From an uncultured Methanomicrobiales archaeon (GTDB lineage Archaea; Halobacteriota; Methanomicrobia; Methanomicrobiales; Methanospirillaceae): 64,000 bases of DNA. Position numbers and translations under genes: made by a program. Positions 19,163 through 28,813 of this stretch are shown here, piece by piece (the first letter of the stretch is position 1; the number at the start of each line of letters is the position of its first letter). Below the pieces are notes generated by a model. That model had not been told where the DNA came from and searched no databases. It worked only from the letters and a program-made list of their open reading frames with translations. The stretch spans positions 248,001 to 312,000 of the forward strand of contig CAILCG010000014.1 of the NCBI GenBank assembly GCA_903832665.1, read 5' to 3'.

Positions 19163-19370
19163 GCCCTGTACGGGCTCCGTTTTTAAAAACCGGTACCGGA
19201 AAAGACCGCAAAATCCTCCATTTTTGCGGGTATAAAAAATAAGTCCTCTATTCGCCCGGATTGCCGTCAAAGCCCCTGCAAGCGAGGCATTTTTCGCCAC
19301 ATATTTTGGTCCATGCGGACCCGGAAAACCCTGCCGGAATGCCAATATGAGGCTCTTTTTTCCGGGAGGG
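19163..19370. repeat. Imperfect direct duplication, copy A
   Basis: This segment shares ordered blocks with 19500-19740: TACGGGCTCCGTTT, AAAAACCGGTACCGGAAAA, GGCATTTTTCGCCAC, CCCGGAAAACCC and CCGGAATGCCAATATGAGG. The copies are diverged and differ by small indels. No protein-coding pattern is seen in the 19062-20017 interval; the short open frames are not convincing. Confidence 0.75.
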
Positions 19371-19499
19371 ATCAAAAATCGGGTTTTGGTCAGTTGAAGG
19401 AACTTAGTATGTCGTGGAGAATCTATGTGACAGTGGGCGATGCGAGTGGCGATCCGCAGGTCAGACAAATCAGGGTGTCCGGACCCATAGGTCAAATAA

Positions 19500-19740
19500 G
19501 CCCCATACGGGCTCCGTTTCACAAAAACCAGTCCCGGAAAACCCCGTAAAACGGCCCGTTTCCATCACTGGGAAAATAAGCCACGGAATAGCCCTGATTG
19601 CCAGAATGCGACTGGAAACGCCCTCTCCGGATAGCCGCCAAAGGCCCTTAAACCGGGGCATTTTTCACCACCTCTTTTAGCCCATCTTGACCCAAAAACC
19701 CTTCCGGAATGCGAATATGAAGGTCATTTTCCGGAAAGCA
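19500..19740. repeat. Imperfect direct duplication, copy B
   Basis: Counterpart of 19163-19370, with TACGGGCTCCGTTT, AAAAACCAGTCCCGGAAAA, GGCATTTTTCACCAC and CCGGAATGCGAATATGAAGG in the same order. The copies are about 337 bp apart, and the intervening 130 bp (19371-19499) are unlike either. The start of a candidate structured RNA lies 35 bp downstream. Confidence 0.75.
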
Positions 19741-19774
19741 CCTGAAATACCAGGGGATTTACCCTAAAAAAAGA

Positions 19775-19917
19775 GGGGAGCCATTCTCAGCGAAGGGTAA
19801 AGCCCGGTTCAATTTTGCTATCGGCAATCTCGAAGGGGCGAATGCCTGTCCTATGCGACGGCTCCCGGCGGAAAAAGATCCTGAGGCAGGTTGCGAACCG
19901 GGCTGCCTGATTTTTTT
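19775..19917 (+). ncRNA. Candidate structured RNA upstream of the crcB genes
   Basis: Two long complementary pairs interleave: GGGAGCC (19776-19782) with GGCTCCC (19860-19866), and AGCCCGGTTC (19801-19810) with GAACCGGGCT (19895-19904). The order A-B-A'-B' would be a pseudoknot. A competing hairpin, AGGCAG (19884-19889) with CTGCCT (19903-19908), is followed directly by seven T, like a terminator. It lies 100 bp before the first crcB ATG. It does not match the known fluoride riboswitch consensus, and I do not recognise it as RNase P or SRP RNA. This is an inference from base pairing only. Confidence 0.45.
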
Positions 19918-20017
19918 ACCTTCCCCTCAAAGGTTATTGGCGCAAGAGCTGGTCCCTGAAGCACTTACCAGAAACATCCGGGATCCTTAAAAAATCTGCG
20001 CTACGGTGATCACCAGG

Positions 20018-20383
20018 ATGAAATTCGATGCTTATACGTATGCCCTCATCGCGGCAGGAGGATTTATCGGCGCAGTCCTGCGCTGGTGCATCGACCTGCA
20101 GATCCCGTCGCTCATGGGAACGCTCGCGGTCAATTTTCTCGGCTGCATCCTCATGGGCATCTTCATGTACGAATCGATCTATATCGGGGCGTTCAGCCGG
20201 GAGACCCGGATCTTTTTTGGGGTCGGGGTCATCGGGGCCTTCACCACGTTCTCAGCCCTTGCGGTGCAGAGTTTTGAGATATCTCCCGGTCTCGCCATCC
20301 TGAATATCGGGGCAAATCTTGCGCTCGGGCTCCTTGGGATCTTTGTCGGGCGGTACTTCATCAGTTACCAGCGGGGGATCTGA
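20018..20383 (+). CDS. crcB: Fluoride ion channel CrcB/Fluc, first subunit
   Basis: A 121-residue protein with four membrane helices. Family motifs are [26 protein letters not shown] and [20 protein letters not shown], the last containing the phenylalanine/threonine segment that lines the fluoride pore. Fluc channels export toxic fluoride as dual-topology dimers. The ATG at 20018 is chosen because GGTGAT lies seven bases upstream. It is followed one base after its stop by a second crcB. Confidence 0.95.
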   Translation: MKFDAYTYALIAAGGFIGAVLRWCIDLQIPSLMGTLAVNFLGCILMGIFMYESIYIGAFSRETRIFFGVGVIGAFTTFSALAVQSFEISPGLAILNIGANLALGLLGIFVGRYFISYQRGI

Positions 20384-20384
20384 C

Positions 20385-20738
20385 ATGGAGCCGTTTATCC
20401 TGGTGGGAATCGGAGGAGCGATAGGATCGATCTTCCGGTTCGAACTTTCAAAACTCCAGCCGTTCCAAGGACTCCCTGTAGGAACAGCGCTCGTGAACAT
20501 CCTCGGCAGCTTCGCTTTCTCGCTGGTCGTCTTTACTGCACTGCCCGGTGACCTCTATTGCCTGGTCGGCATCGGGGCACTGGGCGGGTTCACCACGTTC
20601 TCAACCTTCTGTTTCGAGACATTCCGTATGCTTGAAGACCATGATCATCCTACGATGATCAAGAATATGCTCATCAATATTGCTGGCAGTCTCGCGGGGG
20701 TGTACACGGGGTACCTCCTGGTCCTGTGGCTCGTGTGA
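20385..20738 (+). CDS. crcB: Fluoride ion channel CrcB/Fluc, second subunit
   Basis: A 117-residue paralogue of the preceding gene: [35 protein letters not shown] and [21 protein letters not shown], with four membrane helices. Adjacent paired crcB genes usually encode the two oppositely oriented subunits of a heterodimeric Fluc channel. Start at ATG 20385 follows GGGGGATC at the end of the first crcB. The pair is followed by a DUF190 gene, a frequent companion. Confidence 0.95.
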   Translation: MEPFILVGIGGAIGSIFRFELSKLQPFQGLPVGTALVNILGSFAFSLVVFTALPGDLYCLVGIGALGGFTTFSTFCFETFRMLEDHDHPTMIKNMLINIAGSLAGVYTGYLLVLWLV

Positions 20739-20748
20739 GGAAGAAATT

Positions 20749-21123
20749 ATGTTGACGGACGGAATGCTGTTACGAATCTATATCGCGGAATCGGTACGTA
20801 TCAAGGAAAAATCTGCATACAAATATCTCGTGGATTACTTCATGGCAAAGGGATTTCCCGGCTGCACGGTCTTCCGGGGGATGGTCGGGTACGGCCACGA
20901 GTACAAGATCCGCACGGTCGACGTGCTTCAGCTCTCACTGGATCTGCCGGTCGTGATCGATGTGGTGGACACGGAAGAGAAGATCATGGCGATCGTTCCG
21001 GAGGTAGAGGCAATGGTGGAGCACGGGCTCGTTACGGTCCAGAAAGTGCAGATGGGGCGCAAGGAAACGAACCAGGTGCCGCGAGCAACCGGTCAATGTG
21101 TTCCGGAAAATATCCCGGATTGA
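20749..21123 (+). CDS. DUF190 (PII-like) protein
   Basis: A 124-residue protein with the DUF190 pattern: MLLRIYIAESVRIKEKSAYKYLVDYFMAKGFPGCTVFRGMVGYG, then LSLDLPVVIDVVDTEEKIMAIVPEVEAMVEHGLVTVQKVQM. DUF190 proteins have a PII-like ferredoxin fold and are often coded beside CrcB, so a regulatory role for fluoride export is plausible but unproven. The ATG at 20749 has GAGGAAG upstream and sits 10 bp after the second crcB, so the three genes form one operon. Confidence 0.88.
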   Translation: MLTDGMLLRIYIAESVRIKEKSAYKYLVDYFMAKGFPGCTVFRGMVGYGHEYKIRTVDVLQLSLDLPVVIDVVDTEEKIMAIVPEVEAMVEHGLVTVQKVQMGRKETNQVPRATGQCVPENIPD

Positions 21124-21236
21124 GAGGACAACCGCGCTTATAACTCCGGCACTGCGTCATTTTTGCCCGGGCAAACACCACAGTTTACCCGTAAGTGGGA
21201 TCGATTAAAAAAAAGAATTAAAAAAATTCCTGCATC

Positions 21237-21953
21237 CTAATTCTGCACAATCACGGCATTATCCCCATCCCAGGCCAGGACCAACTTCGAGCTTCCCTGC
21301 ATCCGGCCGGTGACCGCATCGGTTGCCGTGACGGTAATTACTACCGGTTCAAGCGTTGATGCCGGTTTCTGGGTAAATGTCCAGTAGAGTTTCCCGCCAT
21401 CATTGGTGTACGGGTTTTCCACCTCATTGACCGTGTAATTTACCGCACCCCAGGAGAAGAAATCCCCGTAGGTCGAGCTCCACGCGAACCGGGAACTCGC
21501 TTTATCAAAGCCATTGGCATCAACGGTAATACCGATGCCGGGGGTTGAAGACATGATAGGAGAGTACCGCTGGGGGCTTGCCGTCAGGGTTAACGAGGTC
21601 TTCGTGACAACCGAAGGGGTTGTGGTCAGGGCCGGCACTACCGAGCAGCGCCCGTTCGTGCACCCGCAGCTGCCCGCGCCGCAGTCAAGGGGACCTTCGC
21701 AACTCTGGGTGCACATGGCATTACAGACCCGGGAAGTCTGCCTGACACAACTGCTGGGGTGGCAGCACTGTGCGGGAATGCAGTCCGCATCGCTCGTGCA
21801 GGCCTGTGCATCCACCGGGGCAACCGTCAGGGTTGCCGTTGGGGGGACCGTAGTTGTTACCGGCACCACTGCCGGGGGGGTCTGCGTTGTGCAACCTGAA
21901 AGGAAGACTGCTGCTATGCAGATAATCAGAAGCATGATCGCTCTCTTGTCCAT
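21237..21953 (-). CDS. Cysteine-rich surface lipoprotein of unknown function
   Basis: A 238-residue exported protein. The N terminus MDKRAIMLLIICIAAVFLSGC is a signal peptide with a lipobox-like LSGC. A Thr/Pro-rich linker follows, then a compact Cys-rich segment (about residues 52-105, a dozen cysteines, likely disulfides) and a C-terminal beta-rich domain of about 110 residues (WTFTQKPASTLEPVVITVTATDAVTG). I do not recognise a named family. It is monocistronic, with a poly-A/T stretch after its stop near 21210-21230. Confidence 0.75.
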   Translation of the reverse strand: MDKRAIMLLIICIAAVFLSGCTTQTPPAVVPVTTTVPPTATLTVAPVDAQACTSDADCIPAQCCHPSSCVRQTSRVCNAMCTQSCEGPLDCGAGSCGCTNGRCSVVPALTTTPSVVTKTSLTLTASPQRYSPIMSSTPGIGITVDANGFDKASSRFAWSSTYGDFFSWGAVNYTVNEVENPYTNDGGKLYWTFTQKPASTLEPVVITVTATDAVTGRMQGSSKLVLAWDGDNAVIVQN

Positions 21954-22049
21954 ACATAAAATACGCCGTACTCCTGATAAACCAGACGGGTATGGGGAAA
22001 AAATAAAATTGAAAATAATTCCCGGATTTTAAAAAATGCAGAGAAAAAT

Positions 22050-22646
22050 TTACTCTACCTTTGCCCATACGTAGGCGAACCGCTGGAACGCCGTGATATG
22101 GCCAAAGATACCAAAGAGGAGCAACAACCAGCCGAACCAGTAGAGGCCATAGAAACTCATGGGGGCAATCAGGTCGATGATCCCGACTGCCATGATCAGG
22201 ACCAGCCGGTCGGCCCTGCCCAAAATGCCGCCATAGACCCGCCCGACGCCTACTGCCTGGGCCTGCGTGCCAAGATAGGACGACATCAGTACCCCCGTCA
22301 GCGCCAGCACGCCGATCTGCCACGGCACCATGCCCCCGGCAAAGATACCCGTGATGATGAAGATATCCGCGTACCGGTCCACGGCATGGTCCAGGAAGTC
22401 CCCGCGTTTGCTCTGGCATTTCATCTCGCGGGCAACTGCCCCGTCCATAGAGTCGCAGAACGCGTTGAGGGCAACGGCCAGCACCCCCCATAATTCGAGG
22501 CGCAGGTAAAAGAGAATCCCCGCAGCAGCGGAAGCAATGAGGGCCGCGATTGTAAAGAAGTTCGGCGTGAGCCGGCACCGGATCGCAATGGCAACGAGCG
22601 GATCGAAATACACTTTTACATGGGAGCGGTACTGGTCGAGCGTCAT
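22050..22646 (-). CDS. CDP-alcohol phosphatidyltransferase (archaetidylinositol-phosphate synthase-like)
   Basis: A 198-residue membrane enzyme. The family signature DSMDGAVAREMKCQSKRGDFLDHAVDRYAD contains the two DxxDG and GxxxDxxxD acid clusters that bind metal and the CDP-lipid. Several membrane helices follow. Archaeal proteins of this size attach inositol phosphate or similar headgroups to CDP-archaeol; the exact headgroup is inferred. It starts one base after the stop of the adenylate kinase gene, so it is in the same operon. Confidence 0.85.
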   Translation of the reverse strand: MTLDQYRSHVKVYFDPLVAIAIRCRLTPNFFTIAALIASAAAGILFYLRLELWGVLAVALNAFCDSMDGAVAREMKCQSKRGDFLDHAVDRYADIFIITGIFAGGMVPWQIGVLALTGVLMSSYLGTQAQAVGVGRVYGGILGRADRLVLIMAVGIIDLIAPMSFYGLYWFGWLLLLFGIFGHITAFQRFAYVWAKVE

Positions 22647-22647
22647 A

Positions 22648-23157
22648 TTAGTGCACCTCTAAGAAGCCGGACCAGTCGAGGGCGCCGAACTGTGCCGGAA
22701 TGGTTCCTGCAACAAATCCTTCGATCTGGTCTGCGCACCAGGCCGGGTCACGACCCGTGGTATCGAGTTCAAAGATATTTTCAGCATCGTGCAGGTCCAC
22801 GGTCTCGATCAGGCAGTCATCGAGGGCCTCGGCATCCGCATTCTCCTGGATCTTGGTGGCCGGATAGTTGCGCTGCTCCAGGCGTTTTTTGAGTTCATCC
22901 GGACGACAGCGGAGCACGATGATGCGGTCGCAGGGGAGCAGGTGGGCAAAATGCCCCTCCACAAACCCGTCCACCGGAACAAATTCCGCAGCCCAGCGCT
23001 CGTCATCGAAGATCTCGGTATCACGCTCCGGGTCATTGCCCGTGATGTAGGGGCGTATCGTTTCGGTGAGGTGGACAACCCTGTGCCCCCGCCGGGCAAG
23101 CTCATCGCTTATCTGCGATTTTCCGGTGCCCGGGGTGCCGGTGATGCCCCACATCAT
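22648..23157 (-). CDS. Adenylate kinase AK6/Fap7 family
   Basis: A 169-residue P-loop kinase: MMWGITGTPGTGKSQISDELARRGH with Walker A GTPGTGKS, then PCDRIIVLRCRPDELKKRLEQRNYPATKIQENADAEALD, the AK6 LID and helical pattern. AK6 enzymes phosphorylate AMP and also assist maturation of the small ribosomal subunit in eukaryotes and archaea. The start at 23157 overlaps the hisC stop as ATGA, with GGAGATC upstream; longer upstream frames overlap hisC and are not used. Confidence 0.9.
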   Translation of the reverse strand: MMWGITGTPGTGKSQISDELARRGHRVVHLTETIRPYITGNDPERDTEIFDDERWAAEFVPVDGFVEGHFAHLLPCDRIIVLRCRPDELKKRLEQRNYPATKIQENADAEALDDCLIETVDLHDAENIFELDTTGRDPAWCADQIEGFVAGTIPAQFGALDWSGFLEVH

Positions 23158-24212
23158 AGCTTGTTGATCTCCTGCACGAACAACTCGTTCTCCCAGTCCT
23201 CGCCAACACTCACCCGGATATAGTGGTCGGCAAGCCCGGCAAAACTCCTGCACGAGCGGACCACAATACCCTTGCGGGCCAGGCTCTCGACTATGGCATC
23301 GCCCTTATGCGGGGCGACATCGATCATGACAAAGTTCGCATCGGAAGGAAGAACCGGGTACTTTACCTCATCGGCAAACCGGGTGCGCCATTGCTTCACC
23401 TGGGCAATATAGCGCTCTGCCCGCTCCTTGTCGGGCAATGCTGCCGCAGCTGCCGCAGCCGAGACCGAGTTCACGGTAAAGGGCGTACCAGCCCGGGCGT
23501 ACCACGGGGGAAGCCAACGCGGGGTGAAGGCATACCCGATGCGGAGACCCGCGAGCGAGTAGACCTTGGAAAACGTCCTGCCCAGCACCAGGTTCTCGTG
23601 CTTCTTCATGAGGGGGCGATAGTCGATGCCCGAGAACTCGACATAGGCATTGTCTAAGAAGAGGAGACCTTCGATTCCCTCAAGGATCTCGGCTACCACC
23701 TCAACGGGGGTTGCATTCCCGGTCGGATTATTAGGAGAGCAGAGAATGGTGATCTTTGCCTCTTTGGCCGCCTCGATCAGTTTTCCGCAGTCCACCGAGA
23801 AATCCGCTTCCCGCGGTACGGTGATAACGTTTGCACCCTGGCCCATGGCCGCGAGTGCATAGAAGGAGAACGTGGGAGTCGAGATGGCGACCGTCTCACC
23901 GGGCTCAACGAGCGTGCGGATGATCGTCTCGATCGCGCCATCCATCCCTACCCCTGTGACAAAATGATAATCGCCGTAATATGCCCGCAGGGCATGCATG
24001 AGAACATTGACCCGCTCATCCGGATACCGGTTTACGGTCCGCAATGCTTCTTCGGCTGCCGCTAACGCTGCAGGAGAGAGCGGTTCGGGGTTCTCATTGC
24101 TGGCGAGCCGGGCAATCTTACTAATCCCGTACTCGCGGGCGATATCCTCCGCTTTTTTGGCAAAGACATAGCCGCTCTTTTTTTTATAGCAGGATCTAAC
24201 CAAGTGCTCCAT
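23154..24212 (-). CDS. hisC: Histidinol-phosphate aminotransferase
   Basis: A 352-residue class I/II aminotransferase. The N-terminal ARLASNENPEPLSP and TVNRYPD motifs are typical of HisC. SPNNPTGN binds the cofactor ring region, FLDNAYVEFSG holds the Asp/Tyr contacts, and GRTFSKVYSLAGLRIGY carries the PLP lysine K216. The C-terminal RSCRSFAG-DHYIRVSVG matches substrate binding. It converts imidazole-acetol phosphate to histidinol phosphate. It overlaps argD upstream by 17 bp and the adenylate kinase downstream by 4 bp. Confidence 0.93.
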   Translation of the reverse strand: MEHLVRSCYKKKSGYVFAKKAEDIAREYGISKIARLASNENPEPLSPAALAAAEEALRTVNRYPDERVNVLMHALRAYYGDYHFVTGVGMDGAIETIIRTLVEPGETVAISTPTFSFYALAAMGQGANVITVPREADFSVDCGKLIEAAKEAKITILCSPNNPTGNATPVEVVAEILEGIEGLLFLDNAYVEFSGIDYRPLMKKHENLVLGRTFSKVYSLAGLRIGYAFTPRWLPPWYARAGTPFTVNSVSAAAAAAALPDKERAERYIAQVKQWRTRFADEVKYPVLPSDANFVMIDVAPHKGDAIVESLARKGIVVRSCRSFAGLADHYIRVSVGEDWENELFVQEINKL

Positions 24213-25326
24213 TAATCACTCCGACCACGCGGTCGATCTCGGCATCGGTAATCACCAGGGGCGGAACCAGGCGAAGGTTTCCGTCCGCTGCACAGTTGAC
24301 CAACACACCCTGTGCGGCGCATTTCTTCTGGACTTCGGGGCATTTGTCCCCAATCGTCATCCCGATCATAAGTCCGCGGACACGGGGGTTTAACGCGGCG
24401 AGACCCTTCCCGAACCGCTCGCCCTTCCGGGCCACATCGGGAAGAATCTTCTCAATGACACCGATAGTGGCAAGCGCAGCGGCACAGGCCAGGGGGCCAC
24501 CGGCAAAGGTGCTCCCGTGCTCACTCTTCTTGAACTCCAGGTCTTCCCGGGCAACAAGGGCCCCCATGGGAAACCCGCTGGCAATCCCTTTTGCCAGGGT
24601 GGCAATGTCCGGCATCACTTTCGTGTGCTGCATGGCGAGCCATTTGCCGGTGCGTCCCATGCCGGTCTGGACTTCATCAGCGATCATAAGAGCGCCGGTC
24701 TCATCGCAAATTTCCCGGATGCCTTCAATGAAACTGTCGGGAGGCGTTATGACCCCGGCTTCCCCCTGGATCGGTTCGAAGATGACCCCGGCGGTCTCCT
24801 TGTCCACGACCTTTTTCAGGGCATCGAGATCGCCATATTCAACAAAGGTCTTGATGACGCCCAGGGGCTCGAACGGTTCGCGGATCGCCGGCTTGTGCGT
24901 AACCGCGAGCGAACCTACTGTGCGGCCATGGAACCCGTGGGTGAAGGCAACGAATTTTTTCCGGCCGGTCCGGACCCGGGCAAGCTTGAGTGCCCCGTCG
25001 GTTGCTTCTGCACCTGAGTTCGAGAAGAAGGCCTTGTGCATCCCGGTAATCTCGACAAGTTTCTTGGCCAGGTCACCCTGGTGGGGAACATAATAGAGAT
25101 TTGAGCAGTGGATCAGCTGGTGTGCCTGGTCGCAGATCGCTTTCACCACGGCCGGGTGGCAGTGCCCGGTGCTGCAGACGGCGATTCCCGCAACACAGTC
25201 AATATACTGCTTTCCCTCTGCATCCCAGACGGTTGATCCCTCGCCCTTTACGATCGCCATATCCCGCGAGAAGGCCGGCATCAGGTACCGGTCATCGAGG
25301 GCTTTGAGCTGGCTGGTTGTTTCCAT
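24196..25326 (-). CDS. argD: Acetylornithine aminotransferase
   Basis: A 376-residue class III aminotransferase. Visible motifs are YIDCVAGIAVCSTGHCHP, FFSNSGAEATDGALKLAR, IFEPIQGEAGV, MIADEVQTGMGRTG and LAKGIASGFP with PLP lysine K246. It catalyses the aminotransfer step of arginine synthesis, and in many archaea also succinyl-diaminopimelate transamination. Its overlap with hisC indicates co-translation. It starts with ATG at 25326. Confidence 0.9.
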   Translation of the reverse strand: METTSQLKALDDRYLMPAFSRDMAIVKGEGSTVWDAEGKQYIDCVAGIAVCSTGHCHPAVVKAICDQAHQLIHCSNLYYVPHQGDLAKKLVEITGMHKAFFSNSGAEATDGALKLARVRTGRKKFVAFTHGFHGRTVGSLAVTHKPAIREPFEPLGVIKTFVEYGDLDALKKVVDKETAGVIFEPIQGEAGVITPPDSFIEGIREICDETGALMIADEVQTGMGRTGKWLAMQHTKVMPDIATLAKGIASGFPMGALVAREDLEFKKSEHGSTFAGGPLACAAALATIGVIEKILPDVARKGERFGKGLAALNPRVRGLMIGMTIGDKCPEVQKKCAAQGVLVNCAADGNLRLVPPLVITDAEIDRVVGVINGALG

Positions 25327-25386
25327 TTTTTATCACACTTTGGTTGGTTGGATTTGTTTTTTTAAATCGATATGATGTTCACAACG

Positions 25387-26304
25387 TTATTCGTATTCAA
25401 TGGTTGCCGGCGGTTTTGCCGTGATATCGTACACCACTCTCGCAACCCGGGGAATATCGGCAGTAATTCTTGAACCGATTCTCACCAGGTGCTCAAACGG
25501 GATCTCGAGGGGATCTGCCGTCATGCCGTCCCGGGAATTCACCGCCCGCACCGCAACAATCCACCCGTGGATCCGGTTGTCACCTTTGACGCCGGTGCCG
25601 AGCCCGACAAGTGCGGCAAAGCACTGCCAGGGCCGGTACTTCTCCACCAGCTCGTCTTCCACGATCCAGTTTGCCTCGCGGATGACCTCGACTTTCTCCC
25701 GGGTGATCTCGCCGATGATACGAACCGCAAGCCCGGGGCCGGGGAACGGCATCCGGTGCTGGATCTCTTTTGGCATGCCCAGGGCGCCGGCAACTTCCCG
25801 CACTTCATCCTTGTACAGGTCGCGGATAGGCTCGATCACTTTCGTGAACTCCATATGGAGCGGCATGCCGCCCACGTTATGGTGGCTCTTGATCCCGCCC
25901 TCGCTCTCGATACGGTCCGGGTAGATGGTTCCCTGCAGCAGGCATTTTGCTCCCTGCTTCTTCGCCTCGCGCTCGAAGACCCGGATGAACCGCTCGCCAA
26001 TCGCCTTGCGCTTCTCCTCGGGATCGGTGATCCCCTTGAGCGAGGCGAGGAACTCGTCCCCGGCATCGACAATCTGGAGCTGGATATCACTAAAGAGCGT
26101 GCGGATCCGCTCGGTCTCGCCTTTGCGCATCAGGCCAGTATCGATGTAGATCGGGATGAGATTGTCGCCAATCGCACGGGCTGCCAGCACCGCACAGACC
26201 GAGCTGTCAACGCCTCCCGAGAGAGCCATGACCACCTTGTCATTGCCCGCAGCAGTTTTGATCTCTGCAATGGATTTTGTGATAAATTTCTCGGTATTGA
26301 CCAT
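25387..26304 (-). CDS. guaAB: GMP synthase subunit B (ATP pyrophosphatase)
   Basis: A 305-residue protein containing the N-type ATP-PPase P-loop [10 protein letters not shown] and the GMP-synthase dimerisation domain ([29 protein letters not shown]; DWs replaced by [17 protein letters not shown], ending IEYE). Archaea commonly encode the glutaminase and synthetase parts as separate genes; here only the synthetase half is present. It adenylates XMP and aminates it to GMP. It sits 9 bp downstream of pyrG on the same strand, forming a nucleotide-synthesis pair. Confidence 0.95.
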   Translation of the reverse strand: MVNTEKFITKSIAEIKTAAGNDKVVMALSGGVDSSVCAVLAARAIGDNLIPIYIDTGLMRKGETERIRTLFSDIQLQIVDAGDEFLASLKGITDPEEKRKAIGERFIRVFEREAKKQGAKCLLQGTIYPDRIESEGGIKSHHNVGGMPLHMEFTKVIEPIRDLYKDEVREVAGALGMPKEIQHRMPFPGPGLAVRIIGEITREKVEVIREANWIVEDELVEKYRPWQCFAALVGLGTGVKGDNRIHGWIVAVRAVNSRDGMTADPLEIPFEHLVRIGSRITADIPRVARVVYDITAKPPATIEYE

Positions 26305-26313
26305 TTTTATCTC

Positions 26314-27894
26314 CTAGATTGTCCTCTTGTTTGCCCTGCAGACCTCAACAAACCCGAGATACGGGGGAGAGGGATGGGTTGGCCGGGACCGAAACTCCGG
26401 GTGGAACTGCGTGGCGAAGTAGAACGGGTGATCGGGAAGTTCGAGGCACTCCATCCGGTTCTTGTTGGTGGCCGAAAAGACCAGACCTGCCTTCTCGAGA
26501 TCCCCGATATACTGGGGATTGACTTCATACCGGTGCCGGTGCCGTTCAATGATCTGCTTCTCCTTGTACAGTTTCATTGCCAGCGTCCCTTCCCGGATAT
26601 CCGCGGTGTAATTGCCCAGCCGCATGGTCCCGCCGAGCTCGTTGACTCCTTCCTGTTCGGGAAGCAGGCCGATCACGTGCGTACCTTCACCGAACTCTTC
26701 GCTCGTGGCATCGGCAAACCCTGCCTTGTGGCGGGCGTACTCGACCGTGGCCAGCTGGAACCCTAAGCAGAGGCCGAGGAAAGGCACATTGTTCTCGCGG
26801 GCAAATTTGATCGCTTCGATCTTGCCCTCAATGCCGCGTTTCCCGAACCCACCGGGGATCAGGATACCGTCATAGTCCTTGAGGGAGCACCGCTCATAGC
26901 GCTCTGCGTCCAGCCAGGCGATCTTCACTTCCGTGGAGAGGGCCCGCCCTGCATGCTTAAGGGACTCCTTGATACTGATGTACACATCCTCGATACCGTA
27001 CTTGCTGACAATGGCCACCGTCACCCGGTTGGTGTACTCCTTGTTCACCACCCGGTACCACGCGGTATCGGGCTCCTTCTTGTCCAGGCCCAGGTGGGCG
27101 GAGAGCACATCGGCAATGCCCTCTTTCTCCATCTCCATCGGGACGGCATAGGTATCGGGGGCGGTGGCGGCAGATATGACCGCACTCTGGGGGAGATCGC
27201 AGAACGCGGAGATCTTGCGCTTTGTGCCGGCACTGATCGGGTTCTCACTCCGGCCGACAATGATGTCTGCATGGAGACCGAGTTCCCGCAGGGCCTTGAC
27301 CGAGTGCTGGGTGGGCTTGGTCTTCATGTCGCCCATCGTGTCTTCGGGGATAAGGGTGACATGGATGAGCACGATATCGTGCTCGGGCAGTTCACCGTGC
27401 ATCTGGCGGACTGCTTCTAAGAACGGCATGCTCTCGATGTCGCCTACCGTGCCGCCGACTTCAACCAGGCATATGTCGGCCTTTGTCCCGTCAGGGAACT
27501 CCTCTTCGGCCGCCTGCCGGATACAGGTCTTGATCTGGTCGGTGATGTGGGGGATGATCTGGACGGTCTCTCCGAGGAAATCGCCACGGCGTTCCTTGTC
27601 AATGACCGTCCGGTACACCTTGCCGGTGGTGATATTGTGGGCTGCAGTCAGCTCGATACCCAGGAACCGTTCGTAGTTCCCGAGATCGAGATCCACCTCG
27701 CTGCCATCCTTAAGCACGAACACTTCGCCATGCTGGGCCGGGTTCATCGTGCCTGCATCGATATTGAGGTACGGATCGATCTTGACTGCCGTGACCCGGT
27801 AGCCACGGTTCTGTAAGATTCGCCCCACGGACGCAGCAGTGATCCCCTTGCCCAGACCGCTCATTACACCGCCGGTAATTATGATGTACTTCAA
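26314..27894 (-). CDS. pyrG: CTP synthase
   Basis: A 526-residue full-length enzyme. The N-terminal synthetase starts [26 protein letters not shown] and includes [34 protein letters not shown]. The C-terminal glutaminase has [18 protein letters not shown] with the nucleophilic Cys, and [10 protein letters not shown] written here as [11 protein letters not shown] with the catalytic His. It converts UTP to CTP. It precedes guaAB in the same operon. Confidence 0.97.
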   Translation of the reverse strand: MKYIIITGGVMSGLGKGITAASVGRILQNRGYRVTAVKIDPYLNIDAGTMNPAQHGEVFVLKDGSEVDLDLGNYERFLGIELTAAHNITTGKVYRTVIDKERRGDFLGETVQIIPHITDQIKTCIRQAAEEEFPDGTKADICLVEVGGTVGDIESMPFLEAVRQMHGELPEHDIVLIHVTLIPEDTMGDMKTKPTQHSVKALRELGLHADIIVGRSENPISAGTKRKISAFCDLPQSAVISAATAPDTYAVPMEMEKEGIADVLSAHLGLDKKEPDTAWYRVVNKEYTNRVTVAIVSKYGIEDVYISIKESLKHAGRALSTEVKIAWLDAERYERCSLKDYDGILIPGGFGKRGIEGKIEAIKFARENNVPFLGLCLGFQLATVEYARHKAGFADATSEEFGEGTHVIGLLPEQEGVNELGGTMRLGNYTADIREGTLAMKLYKEKQIIERHRHRYEVNPQYIGDLEKAGLVFSATNKNRMECLELPDHPFYFATQFHPEFRSRPTHPSPPYLGFVEVCRANKRTI

Positions 27895-28075
27895 AAGAAT
27901 CTCCCCGATTGCATTATATTTGGCTCATAATCCCTAATAGTGTTATCTTCCCTTAAAAAAGGGATAAAAGGAGAGGCGGCCCCAGTCCAGCCCGGCCGGA
28001 ATCCGGGCAAGGAGAGACGGATAAAGACCGGAGAGGTAAACCCAAGCAAGATTCATGTAGAAAAAAACCCAATGA

Positions 28076-28801
28076 ATGAGTATGAAATTCCGGCAGTTTA
28101 TTCACATCCTGGCAATTGTCGCATTGGTTGCCTGCTCTGTCGCACCGGTACTGGCCGCAGAGGCAGTACCGGCAGATGAAGCCACCACCTTTTATAACGC
28201 GGGCGAACTGCTCCTGAGCAACGGCGATTTCGAGCGGGCGATCACCTCTTTTGACCAGGCGCTTGCCTCCAACACGACCGCGATGCAACGGTCCGACGCC
28301 CTGTTGTACGTGTACCGGGACAAGGGCTACGCACAGATCCAGCTCAAGCAATACAATGAAGCGATCAAGACCTTCGATCTGGGGCTCTCACTCTATCCCA
28401 AGGATAACATGCTCTGGAACAACAAGGGCTATGCAAACTACAACCTGGGAAGATATCCGGACGCCATCGCCTCCTATGATAACGCACTCAAATTTGAGAA
28501 GAATTACACGATTGCCCTGATCAACAAGGGAGACACCTTCGCCAAGATGGGGCAGTACCAGTCAGCCGTTGATAGCTACAAGCTGGCCCTGGCAACAGAC
28601 CCGGGCAACCGTGACGCAACCGCCGGCCTTGCTGCGGCAGAACAGGGCGCTGCACCGGCGATCCCGACCACGACCATCATCATTGTAGTGCTCGTCATCA
28701 TTATTGCAGCGGGTGCGGTCTGGTACCTTAAGTTCAGGAAACCCGTAACCAACCCCGAAGTCAAACCCAATGAGAAGAGCTCCAAAGGAAAGAAAAAATA
28801 A
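28076..28801 (+). CDS. Exported, membrane-anchored TPR protein
   Basis: A 241-residue protein. A signal peptide (FIHILAIVALVACSVAPVLAA) precedes about four TPR units (ATTFYNAGELLLSNGDFERAITSFDQAL; GYAQIQLKQYNEAIKTFDLGLSLYP; GYANYNLGRYPDAIASYDNALKF; GDTFAKMGQYQSAVDSYKLALATDP). A C-terminal membrane helix (TTTIIIVVLVIIIAAGAVWYL) ends in a Lys-rich tail. It probably scaffolds protein contacts outside the membrane. An in-frame second ATG at 28082 may be the true start. Confidence 0.85.
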   Translation: MSMKFRQFIHILAIVALVACSVAPVLAAEAVPADEATTFYNAGELLLSNGDFERAITSFDQALASNTTAMQRSDALLYVYRDKGYAQIQLKQYNEAIKTFDLGLSLYPKDNMLWNNKGYANYNLGRYPDAIASYDNALKFEKNYTIALINKGDTFAKMGQYQSAVDSYKLALATDPGNRDATAGLAAAEQGAAPAIPTTTIIIVVLVIIIAAGAVWYLKFRKPVTNPEVKPNEKSSKGKKK

Positions 28802-28813
28802 TCTTTTTTTAAT

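Noticed and set aside
19775-20017. Fluoride riboswitch before crcB
   Set aside because: The conserved bases of the known crcB-motif aptamer were not found, so only a generic structured RNA is claimed.
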